Shown: positions 8,526-19,700 of the stretch, one piece after another
How the letters are laid out: each line of letters begins with the position of its first letter
How positions within the stretch are numbered: position 1 is the first letter of the stretch
Assembly (NCBI GenBank): GCA_003719395.1
Contig: RHMC01000037.1
Span: forward strand, 1 to 50,979
DNA length: 50,979 nt
Source of the DNA: Streptomyces altiplanensis
GTDB lineage: Bacteria; Actinomycetota; Actinomycetes; Streptomycetales; Streptomycetaceae
Direction: 5' to 3'
Position numbers and translations under genes: made by a program
Notes under the pieces: generated by a model
Told to the model about the DNA's origin: nothing
The model's database searches: none
The model's input: only the letters and a program-made list of their open reading frames with translations

Positions 8526-9287
8526 TCAGCGCCGCGTCGTCGCGGCCTCGATGTGCCTGGTGATCTCCCCCACGACGCTCTCCGCGTGGGCACTGACGAA
8601 GAAGTGCCCGCCGGTGAAGACCCGGATGCGGAACGGGGCGACCGTGTGCTGCGCCCACGCCCTGGCCTCAGCCACTTCCACCAAGGGGTCGTCGTCGGCC
8701 GTCAAGGCGATGACCGGGCAGTTCAGCGGAGGACCCGGCTCGTAGCGGTACGTTTCGACGGCGCGGTAGTCGCTGCGCATGGCCGGCAGGACCATGCGCA
8801 GAATCGCTTCGTCGGCGAGCACCTCCGCATCGGTGCCGCTCAGCCGCCGCAACTCCCTGATGAGCCCGTCGTCGTCGAGCAGATGGACCTGCTCGCCACG
8901 ATGGCGCGAGGGCGCCCTGCGCCCGGACGCGAACAACCCCAGCGGTACGATCCCCCGGGCTTCGAGCCGTCGCGCGACCTCGAATGCTGTCGTCGCTCCC
9001 ATGCTGTGGCCGAACAGGGTCAGCGGTCGGTCCGCCCAGCGTACGAGCTCCTCGGTGATCCGGTCGGCCAGGGTCGGAATGTCGTCCACATGCGGCTCGT
9101 ACATGCGGTCCTGCCGACCGGGGTACTGCACCGCCAGGACGTCGACGCCGGGAGACATCGCCCGGGAGACGGGGAAGTAGAACGTGGCCGACCCACCGGC
9201 GTGCGGGAAGCAGACCAGGCGGGTGCCTGCCTCCGGCGCCGGATGGAACCGGCGGATCCAGCCACTGCTCATGGGCAGTCCAGCCAC
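8526..9287 (-). CDS. Type II thioesterase
   Basis: A 253-residue stand-alone alpha/beta-hydrolase of the editing type, which clears aberrant acyl groups from carrier proteins of PKS/NRPS lines. Motifs are RLVCFPHAGGSA, VQYPGRQDR, the nucleophile elbow GHSMGA, the catalytic Asp region ALTADDDPLV and the His in GGHFF. The GTG at 9287 is preceded by GAAGGGTAAG. An internal ATG at 9272 (MSSGWIRRF) is an alternative start where family similarity begins. It is first in a minus-strand unit with the amidase and diverges from the megasynthase genes, which supports cluster membership. Confidence 0.94.
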   Translation of the reverse strand: MAGLPMSSGWIRRFHPAPEAGTRLVCFPHAGGSATFYFPVSRAMSPGVDVLAVQYPGRQDRMYEPHVDDIPTLADRITEELVRWADRPLTLFGHSMGATTAFEVARRLEARGIVPLGLFASGRRAPSRHRGEQVHLLDDDGLIRELRRLSGTDAEVLADEAILRMVLPAMRSDYRAVETYRYEPGPPLNCPVIALTADDDPLVEVAEARAWAQHTVAPFRIRVFTGGHFFVSAHAESVVGEITRHIEAATTRR

Positions 9288-9869
9288 AGTTCTTACCCTT
9301 CGTCGTACAAGCCCTTACTGGAGCGACGGCCACCCTAACTTGATCTTTAACACCCGATATCAAGTGATGCGTCGAACCTGGTCACACGGTTTGGTGTCCG
9401 GTGGGCAGCGGGGTGGCCTTCTTTTGAACATGCGCTCCGCCCAAGGGACGCACGCGTCCAGGGCGAGGGCCATGAGGACGGGCCTTGACCTGGCCAAGCC
9501 CCCCGAGTGGGGTTGTTTCACCCCTCGCCGGACCCGCTGGCGCCGTCGGGGGACGGAACCGGACCACGCCCTCGCCACGTGACGGAAACGTGTCCAGGAT
9601 CACGGGGAAGTTTCAAGCCCGATCCCAACTACCAGTTATGCTTCTTTTGTTCGCTTGCTCCTGCAGGCTTCCCCTCTGGTTCACGGTCGGGTTCCGTCGG
9701 ATCCCCGGTTCGTCACATCGGTGACAGGGGGTGTGAGGCAGGGGGAGTCGCCCGGCACTTGATCTCGGGCCCGCTCGCGCGGATCAATCGGTACGGCCTT
9801 CAGGGGCGAGAAAGATGGTCGTTCGGTCACTGTGAAGTGCCGGGCGCGGGGGGCGGGTCGGACTCATTC
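9288..9869. promoter_or_regulatory. Divergent intergenic control region (582 bp)
   Basis: This stretch separates the leftward thioesterase/amidase unit from the rightward megasynthases and should hold both promoters. It is locally AT-richer near 9335-9370 and 9625-9660. Visible elements are a 7-bp inverted repeat (9338-9365), a direct repeat ACGTG at 9577 and 9588, and a short palindrome GTCAC-ATCG-GTGAC at 9712-9725. I could not assign a convincing -10/-35 pair or a regulator family. Confidence 0.55.
9338..9365. repeat. Inverted repeat, candidate operator
   Basis: ACTTGAT (9338-9344) and ATCAAGT (9359-9365) are exact reverse complements separated by 14 bp. They lie 50-75 bp upstream of the thioesterase start in an AT-rich patch. 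The position suits a regulator-binding site. Confidence 0.4.
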
Positions 9870-10770
9870 ATGCTCAAGAATCGCAAGGGCGTCGTCCGTA
9901 GCGCTCGTCTCTCTGATATGCCTCGGCTCATGGAGCTGGAAAGCCTCTGCTGGTCCGAGGATCTTCGAATATCCGAACAGGTCATCAAGCAGCGCCTTTT
10001 CGCTCACCCTGCGGGACAGTTCGTCGTCGAGTCCGAAGATGTCGTCCGGGGTGTCGTCTACTCTCAGCGCATCGACAACGTGGACGACTTGCTCTCCGTT
10101 CGATTCGATACGGCCGACCGGCTTCACCGGCCCGACGGCGCGGTCGCGCATGTGCTCTCGCTGAATATCGATCCCCACGAGCAGAGTTCGGGATTCGGCG
10201 ACATGCTGCTGGAACACCTGCTGACGTGGAGCCATGAGGCCGGGGGCGCCGAGGTGGCGGTGGGAGTGACGCGGTGCCGTGACTTCAAGCGGCATCCGGA
10301 GTTCGAACTGCGTGAGTACATTCGGGCGGCGAACGAGCAAGGGCGTTGTCTCGACACCGTATTGCGTATGCATCAGCTGCACGGGGCAGAGGTTCGCTGT
10401 CTCGTTCCGGGATATCGCCCCGGTGATCTCGTCAACGGAGGCAACGGCGTCCTCGTGGTCTACGATCTCCCCCGCCGTCGGGAGCGAGTTCGGAATCTTT
10501 CACAGGATGCCCCGGCGCTGTCCGTCGATATTCCCGAAACCAGTCAACTGCACCGCGAGGTGCTGGATTTCATCGAGGAAGTACTCGGTGGCTCCGACGG
10601 GCACGAGGGAATCACGAACCCGCTGGAGAGCCCGCTTTTCGAGCTGGGACTCGATTCCGCAGGCCTGCTTGATCTCCAGGACAGGATAAAGACCCGGTTC
10701 GGCGTTCAGCTCGACTCACTCTTCTTCTTCGAGCACAACACCGGCGCACGGATCATTTCTTACCTCGACG
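9870..10770 (+). other. Loading module: GNAT-ACP
   Basis: The GNAT-like domain spans about 9870-10490, with the acyl-CoA-binding region SSGFGDMLLEHLL and the PKS-starter signature DTVLRMHQLHGAEVRCLVPGYRPGD. In CurA-, rhizoxin- and pederin-type loaders such domains decarboxylate malonyl-CoA and load acetyl onto the ACP. The ACP spans about 10551-10770, with the modified Ser in FELGLDSAGLL. The N-terminal adaptor region (AR) common in front of GNAT starters is not visible. Acetate is the likely starter. Confidence 0.85.
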
Positions 10771-13700
10771 GCCTCAGGGAAGAGGGATCGAGCCACACGC
10801 CGGACATACCGCGACCGATCCGAACCGGACCGATCGCCGAGCCCGAGCCCGAGGAACCCGGGGTGCCCGCCGAGTCCCGTCACCCTGCCGGATCTCCCGG
10901 TCGTGTCGGGTCTGCCGTCCGGGGCGGACGCCCTGCCGGGGGCGAAGACGCCGACCGGGACAAGGACGTGGCTCGCCCCGCGGTCGCGGGGCAGCACGAT
11001 GAGCGCGACATCGCGATCATCGGCATGGCTTGCCGGCTGCCCGGTGGCATCGAGGATCCCACCGCGCTGTGGCAGCTCCTCGAAGAAGAGCGCTGCGCGG
11101 TCGGGCCGCTGCCTGACGGACGCTGGCAGTGGCCCGAAGGCATCGGCCCCGACACCCACCCGGGGATCGACCGCGGCGGATTCGTCGCCGACGCGGGATC
11201 CTTCGAGGCGCCCCTCTTCCGCATCACGCCCTATGAGGGGCAGCGCATGGACCCGCAGCAGCGCTGGATGCTGGAACTGGCCTGGGCGTGCCTGGAGGAC
11301 GCCGGATATCCCGCGGGCGCGGTCGCCGGCGCGCCGATGGGCGTCTTCGTCGGTGCCAGCGGGTCGGACTACCAGCGGATCATGGACACGGACCGGCTCC
11401 CCGTACGGGCGCACAGCGGACTGGCGACCTCCATGGCGGTCATCGCCAACCGCGTCTCGTACTTCTACGACCTGCGCGGCCCGAGCGTCCAACTGGACAC
11501 CGCGTGTTCCAGCTCCCTGGTGGCCGTGCACTCGGCGGTGCGCGCCCTGCGCGCGGGGGAGTGCACCACGGCCCTGGTCGGTGGCGTCAACCTCCTGTGC
11601 CATCCGGCCAACAGCATCGCCTACCACCTGGCGGGCATGCTGTCGCCCGACGGCCTCTGCAGGACCTTCGACGAGTCGGCGAACGGCTATGTGCGCTCGG
11701 AGGGCGGCGCCGTCCTGCTGCTGAAGCCGCTGACGGCGGCGCTCGACGACGGCGACCATGTGCACGCCGTCATCAAGGGCAGCGCCACCAACCACGGTGG
11801 CCAGGCGGGCGGTCTGACCGTACCCAGTGCGTCCATGCAGGCGAGCCTGGTCCGGGCGGCGCTCGCCGACGCGAGGGTGGCTGCCTCCGACATCAGCTAC
11901 GTCGAAGCGCACGGCACCGGCACGGCGCTCGGCGATCCCATCGAGGTCCAGGGGCTCGCCCGGGCTTTCGAGGGGAGCGAGGCGCCATGCGCCATCGGAT
12001 CGGTGAAGACGAACCTGGGGCACCTGGAAGCCGCCGCGGGCATCACCGGGCTGATGAAGATCGTGCTGTCCATGCGGCATCAGAAGCTCCCCGCCTCGCT
12101 CCACTTCTCGCGGCTCAATCCGAAGATCACCCTGGAGGGCACGCCGTTCTCCGTCGCGCAACGGCTCGCGGACTGGGAACTCGACGGCCGTCCCGCCCGC
12201 CTCGCCGGGGTCAGCAGCTTCGGCTCGGGCGGCAGCAACGCCCATGTGATCGTCGCGCAGGCCCCGACCCCCGTCCGTGAGGAGGCAGCCGGGCACGGTG
12301 AACCGGTCTCGGCCGAACGAACTCCGTCCGTGGTCGTGCTGTCGGCGGAGACCGAGCCGCAGCTCGTACGCCAGGCGGAGCTCCTGCTCGCTCATCTGCG
12401 GCGCGAGCGGCCGGCCGACGCCGGTCTCAGGGACCTCGCTTACACGACGCAGGTGGGCCGCGAGGCCCTGAGCGAGCGTCTCGGTCTGCTGCCGACGGAT
12501 ACCGCTTCGCTCGAAAGCCTTCTGGTGGCCTTCGTATCGGGTGACACGCTCCCGCCCGCCGTCCTTCGGGGACGCGCGAAGAGGAACGGCGTGACGCCCC
12601 CGGTCATCGGCCCTGAGCGCTCTGTGGGCTCGGACCGCTCGCCCGGCGAGGTGCTGGCCGCATGGGTGCGGGGCGCGAAGGTCGACTGGGAAGCGCTCCA
12701 CCAGGGCGTTCGACGCGCCCACGGCGCGTCCCGCTGCCCACCCATGTCTCGCGAAGAAACGTTACTGGCTCGACCGCGCCGCAGCTGTGGAAGCGCCGAA
12801 GCGCGAGCGGCGGCACCCGCTGCTCCAGCGCGAAGCGGCGGCAGACGGCACGGAGGTGGCCGCCTTCGGTTCGACGTTCACCCCGCGGGATCCCTTCCTG
12901 CGTGACCACCGCGTGGGCGGCGAGCCGGTGCTGCCGGCCGTCGCGTACCTGGAGATGGCACGCGAGCGCCTCGACCGTACGCTGTCGGCGGCCCCGGACA
13001 GCGCCTTTGCGCTGTGCCTGGAGAACGTGGTGTGGACCCGGCCCATCGTCGTGCGGGACGGGGGGAGGGCGGTCCACACCGTCCTGACGGGCGGCGCGGG
13101 TACCGCCGGGGGCGGCCCGGGGACCGAGGCCGACGCGGCAGAACGGGTGTCGTACGAGATCCGCACCGGCCCTCTCTCCGAAGGGGCGCACGTGGTGCAC
13201 TCGCGAGGCGTCGGGTCACGCCGGCGCGTCGCCCCGCCAGCTCCGCTCCCGATCGAGGAACTGAAGTCCCGCATGTGCGCGGCGGTGCTCGAAGCCGACG
13301 GCTACTACGCGGCGTTGCGTGCCACAGGGCTCGACTACGGAGACACCCACCGCGCCGTGCGATCGGTGCACCTGGGGGAAGGGGAGCTGCTGGCCCTCCT
13401 CACCCTGCCCGTGGGCGCCGTCCCCACCATGGGGGACTACGTACTGCACCCCAGCGTGCTCGACGGTGCGCTGCAGGCAGCGTTCGCACCGGACCTCTAC
13501 GCCGCGGCAGGGCCATGGAGCGCGCCCCTGCCCTTCGCCCTGGACCGTCTCGACGTGTTCGCGAACACGCCGGTATCCGCTTACGCCTGGATACGTGAGG
13601 TCCCGGGCGCATCGAGTCAGGTGCGGCGGCGGGACCTCGACCTCTGCGACGAAAAGGGAAGGATCTTCGCGTCACTGCGGGGCTACTCCATGCGGAAGAA

Positions 13701-16700
13701 CACGGAACCGGCCGGGACGGCCGCCACAGGAGAAGTGACGCTGTTCCGGCCTGTATGGCGCGAACAGCCTGTCGTCACGCGCGCGTCGGCCCCGGACGCG
13801 GGTTCCGGCCACACCGCGCGGCTGGTCCTCGCCTGCGGCTTCGAGGACCGGCTGGGTGAACTGCGTGCCCTGGCACCGCACCTGTCGTTCGTGGAACCGC
13901 CCGAGGAGATCGGGTCCGCCCCTGCCCGGGCCATGGTCGCGGAGTGGGCGGTCGAATTGCTCCGCACGGTCAAGGGCCTTCTGCTCGGCAGGCCCACGGG
14001 CTCCGTGCTCCTTCAGGTGCTCACGCCCTCGCACGGCGAGGGAGCGACGCACCAGGCACTGTCCGGCCTGCTGAGGACGGCGCGACTGGAGAATCCCGCC
14101 CTGGTCGGGCAGGTCATCGCAGTACCCGCCGATTCCCCGGCCCCGTATCTGGTCGCGAAGCTGGAGGAGGACGCCCGCTCGTCCGAGGACTACCGGATCA
14201 GCCATGCCGGGGATGCCGGCCGTACCGTCCTCGGCTGGGAGCCCCTCCCCGAGGCCGGTACTTCCGGAGACACCGAGGCCGGGGGCCCAGTGACACCCCG
14301 GCCGGTGCGGTGGCGAGCCGACGGCGTGTACCTCATCACCGGTGGTGCGGGCGGTCTGGGACCGGTCTTCGCCGAGGAGATCGCCCGGCGGGCGAAGGGC
14401 GCTGTGATCTGCCTGACCGGCCGGTCCCCGCTGAGCCCGGAGAAGGACGCCGTGCTGGCCGCACTGCGTGCCGAGGGCGTCGAGGCGGAGTACCACGTCC
14501 TGGACGCGGCCGACGGGCCGGCCACCGGGAGGCTCGTCGCCGAACTGGTGCGACGCCACGGTGCGCTGCGCGGCGTGATCCACGCCGCGGGCGTGATCCA
14601 GGACAACTTCCTGACGAAGAAGCCGGTGGCGGAGTTCCGCCGTGTCCTGGCACCGAAGCTCGACGGCTGCCGCAATCTCGACGAGGCGACCAAGGACGCC
14701 GACCTGGACTTCTTCGTGCTGTTCTCGTCCATCATGGGCGCGACAGGAAACGTAGGGCAGGGCGACTACGCCGTGGCCAACGCCTTCCTCAACGAGTTCG
14801 CGCGGCAGCGTGGTGCACTGGTCGACGCAGGCCGGCGCAGCGGTCGTACGGTGGCCATCGGATGGCCCCTGTGGCACAGCGGAGGGATGGGGGCCGACGA
14901 GGCCACCCGCCGGGCGCTGCGGGTGCGCAGCGGGCTGCTGCCCATGACGACCGGGGCCGGTGTCGCGGCCTTCCACCGTGCGCTGACCAGCGGTGAGACC
15001 CATGTGGTCGTAGGAGCGGGGGAGGAGGCGCGCCTCCAAGCCCTTCTGAACGGGGACGAGGAGCGCAGCCGATCGGACAAGCCCGCCGCTCACCTGCCCG
15101 CCACGCCGGTCGCTGGTGCGCCCATCGCGTCCAGTGCTTCCGCAGCGACCGCCGAATCCAGTGCCGCCGGCGCGGGTGAGGCCGACGGTGTGAGTGCTGC
15201 CGAGGACGACCGTGCGCTCGAAGCGCGGACGGTGCGCTTCCTCAAGGAAGAACTGTCGCGCATCACCCAGCTGCCGCTCGCCGAGCTGGAAGAGGACGAG
15301 CCGCTCGGTTCGTACGGCATGGACTCGATACTGGCGACCGAGCTGACGGCCGGGCTGGAGACGACGTTCGGCTCACTGTCCAAGACGCTCCTCTTCGAGT
15401 ACCACACCCTCGCCGAGCTGAGCGCCTACTTCGTGGCCGGCCACCGAGCCACCTTGGACACGCTGTTCGCCCGGACAGGAACACCGGCTGCCCGCCCGCC
15501 GCCGAAACCGCCGTGCCTTCCGGCCCCGTGTCTCCCGCAGACGCCGCTCGGGAGGCGCCCACGGCACCGGGGCGCAGCAGTCCGCGGCGCTGGACATCGC
15601 GATCATCGGTCTCTCCGGCCGCTATCCCGAATCGCGCGACCTGCGGGAGTACTGGCAGAACCTGCGGGACGGACGCGACTGTGTCGTCGAGGTACCAAAG
15701 GACCGCTGGGACTGGCGCGCCTACTACTCCGAGGACCGCACGCGGCCCGGCCGTCACTACAGCAGGTGGGGCGGGTTCATCGCCGAGGTCGACCGGTTCG
15801 ACCCGCTGTTCTTCAACATATCGCCGCACGAGGCGGATTACCTCGACCCCCAGGAGCGGTTGTTCCTGGAGCATGCCTGGACGGCGATGGAAGACGCCGG
15901 CTACACCCGGGAGCGGCTGCGGCACACCGACGGTGAGGACGGCGACGGCCAGGTCGGCGTGTACGCCGGAGTGATGTGGGGGCAGTACCAGCTGCTGTTC
16001 CCCGGCGGGGACACCATCCGTGGAAACCCGAACGCGATCGGCAGCAGCTACGCCAGCGTCGCGAACCGCGTCTCCTTCGTGATGAACCTGCACGGCCCCA
16101 GCATGACCGTGGACACCATGTGCTCCAGCTCGCTCACCGCGGTGGAACTGGCCTGCCGGGACCTCCGCCAGGGCCGCACCAAACTGGCCTTCGCGGGCGG
16201 GGTGAACGTGACGGTCCACCCGAACAAGTATCTGGCCCTGAGCACCGGGCAGTTCATTTCAGGCAAGGGGCACTGCGAGAGCTTCGGCATCGGCGGGGAC
16301 GGCTACATTCCCGGTGAGGGTGTCGGTGTCGTCCTGCTGAAGCCGCTGCACGACGCCGAACGCGACGGCGACCACATCTACGGCGTCATCAAGGGCAGCG
16401 GCATGTCGCACGGCGGCCGCACCAACGGCTACACGGTGCCGAACCCGCGCGCGCAGCAGGCCGCGATCCACGGTGCGCTGCGCGAGGCCGGGGTCGACCC
16501 GAGGACCGTCAGCTACGTCGAGGCGCACGGCACCGGAACCAAGCTCGGCGATCCCATCGAGATCACCGGACTGAGCCAGGCGTTCAGGACCGCGCCCGCC
16601 CCTGGCGTTCCCGCCACCGCCGACAGCCAGTACTGCTACCTCGGTTCCGCGAAGTCCAACATCGGGCACTGCGAGAGCGCCGCCGGGATCGCGGGGCTCA

Positions 16701-19700
16701 CCAAGGTGCTGCTCCAGCTCCAGCACGGCCGGATCGCGCCGTCGCTGCACTCCGCGACGCTGAACCCCAACATCGACTTCACCCGCACCCCGTTTGTCGT
16801 CAACCAGGAACTGCGCGACTGGGAGCGCCCGGTCGTCGACGGCCGTACCCACCCGAGGATCGCCGGTATCTCCTCGTTCGGCGCCGGCGGCTCGAACGCG
16901 CACCTGGTGGTGGCCGAACACGTGGATCTGCGTCCCGCACCGTCGACGGCGACGCGGACACCGCTGCTCTTCCCGCTCTCCGCCAAGAACGAGGAGCGGC
17001 TGCGGGCGTACGCGGCCGAACTGCTGCGCTTCGCCCGCGAGGCCGATGCTGCCGGCTCCCCTCGGACCACCCCGGCGGACTTGGCCTACACCCTGCAGGC
17101 GGGGCGCGAGGCGATGGACGAGCGGCTCGGTGTGATCGCCGACTCGTTCGCGGCGCTCGCCGGGAAGCTGGAGCGGTACCTGACGGGCGAGGACAGCGTC
17201 GAAGGCCTGTACCGGGGCAACGCCAAGCGGGACAGGCAGACCCTCTCGCTCATCCCCGCCGAAGAGCTCGCGGAGACCCTCGACAAGCTGGTGCAGCGCG
17301 GCAAGCCGGCCGAGCTCCTCGAACTGTGGGTGCGCGGCGCGTCGCCCGACTGGCGGCGACTGCGCACCCGTACGACCCCCGCACCCCGCATGATCAGCGC
17401 GCCGACCTACCCGTTCGCCCGTGAACGGCACTGGATACCGGAGACGGCACAGGTGACCGAGGCCGGACCGGAGGCCCGGGCCGGTTCCACGAACGGCACC
17501 CGGCCCGTGCCCGGGGCCACGACCGTGCGCACGACCGGGGCTGCTGCCGGCACTGGCCCCTCGACCGGGTTCGAATCCCCGTCCCGCGCGGCCCTGTTCC
17601 TGACCAAGCAGTGGCGGCCGACCCCGACAGGTACGGCACGGACGCGGCACACCGCCGTCGTCGTTTTGCACGACCGGTCCACCCGGCGTCTCGCCGAAGC
17701 CCTCTCGGCACATGTTCGACGACGCGACACTGCTGGAGGCCGTCCCGGGTGCCGAGTCCGTGCTCGCCCAGTGCATCGGCAGGTGTTCGGCCTGGATCGA
17801 CCTCACCGGCATGGCGGCGAGCACCGGCGGCGACGGAACCCCTGGGGCGGACGCGGTCGACGGGATCAGCGAGCACCGGCCGTCCGGCCGGGCGCTGGCG
17901 CTGCTGCAGAGCGCCCTCGACGCCAAGGCGTCCCGGGACATCCGTCTGCTGTACGTGACCCAGGGCCTGGAGACGCCGGGCGTGTCCGCTCCTGTCGGGG
18001 CGCACGCGCCGGCGGCGTCCGGGGCCGACGGCGAGCGGGTGAACTTGGCCGGTGCCGCGCGTGCCGCGCTCTACCGGTTGCTCCAGAGCGAGTACCGCGG
18101 CCTCACCTCGTGCCACGCCGACCTGGATCCCGCTGTACGCGAGGACGCCGAACTCGCGGCGGTCATCCACCGCGAACTCGGCGACGAGAGCGGTGAGGCC
18201 GAGGTCTGCTACCGCGCGGGAGTGCGGCACGCCCCGGTGCTCGAAGAGAGCGCGCCGGTCGCGGCACGAACCGTCCGGCCTGTCTTCGCCGACGTCGAGG
18301 TTCTCCTCGTGACGGGCGGAACGCGCGGCCTGGGCCTGTTGTGCGCACGGCATCTGGTCGAGCACTACGGTGTACGCCGACTGGTCCTGACGGGCCGTGA
18401 AGCCCTCCCCCCGCGTGCCCGGTGGACCGATGTCGACGCCTGCCCGCCTCCGGTACGCGAGAAGATCGACGCCGTCCTGGAGCTGGAGGCGCATGGCGTC
18501 GAGGTGCGCGTCCTCGCGTTGCCGCTGGACCGCGCCGACGAAGTGGCCGCGGGCATCGCGACGATCGAGGCGACGCTGGGGCGTGTCACCGGTGTCATCC
18601 ACGCCGCCGGGCTGGTCGACACCCGTAACCCCGCGTTCGTCCGCAAGCCCGTCCCGGACATCGCCCGCGTCGTCTCCCCGAAGATCGAGGGCACCCGGAA
18701 CCTGCTGACCGCCCTCGACGCGCGGTCGCTGAGGTTCGCTGTGCTCTTCTCGTCGGTCTCCGGGGCCGTCCCCACGCTGGGCGTGGGCCAGAGCGACTAC
18801 GCGATGGGCAACGCCTTCATGGACTACTTCGCGCGGGCGCACGCCGCCGACCTGCCGATCACCAGCGTCCAGTGGCCGAGTTGGCAGGAGGCCGGCTTCG
18901 GCGAGGTGACGAACCAGGCGTACACCGACACGGGGCTCCTGAGCATCACGAACGCCGAGGGCCTGGCGTTCCTGGACGAGATCCTGGCCGTGTGGCGCGG
19001 TCCGGTCGTCATGCCGGTCCGGGTCGACGCCGGGCTCTTCGACCGGGGTGCCGCTGCTGGCCGCGCGTCCGGCGCGCCCGCCGTCCCCGCTCCCCGGACG
19101 CCTGCCACCGCCGCGGCGACGGCACCGGTGACCGCGTCCGTGCCGGTGGCCGCCCCCGCGCCCACTGCCGACGGACCCCTCGTGAGGCGACTCACCGACT
19201 TCCTCGGCGGTACGTTCGAAGGCCAGCTCAAGCTCAAGCCGGGCCAGTTGGACGCCGAGACCTCGTACGCGGACTACGGCGCCGACTCCATTCTGCTGGC
19301 GCAGGTCCTGCAACAGATTCGTCAGCGTCTCGATGTCCGGCTCGACCCGTCGACGCTCCTGGAGTACCCGACCCTGAGCGAACTCGCGACGTGGCTGCTG
19401 AACACGTACCCGACGGAGATCGCCGCGCGGCTTGGTGACGAGCCGCAGCGCGCCCGCCCGGACGAGGAGACGGCGGAGGGCGTGGACGGGAAACGGCCCG
19501 GCGCCCCGGAAGACGGGCCGCTTGCCGCATCACCTGCCCCCCGCCGAACCCGCTGCCCGGACCGCACCGGACTCCCGCGCGCCCGTGGCGGTTGCCGAGG
19601 GCGGGGGCGACGGTGGGCGCGGCACGGCCGTCGCGTCATCGGCATGGCCTGCCGACTGCCCGGCGCACCCGATGTCGACGCCTACTGGGACCTGCTCTCC

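Noticed and set aside
8490..8526. Thioesterase-amidase fusion (both are in the same frame)
   Set aside because: A TGA at 8526-8528 ends a complete thioesterase, and a ribosome-site-like AAGGAG precedes the amidase.
10716..12722. Long open frame on the minus strand opposite KS1 (668 codons)
   Set aside because: It is the antisense shadow of high-GC coding sequence; no motif, and the + strand has clear KS residues.
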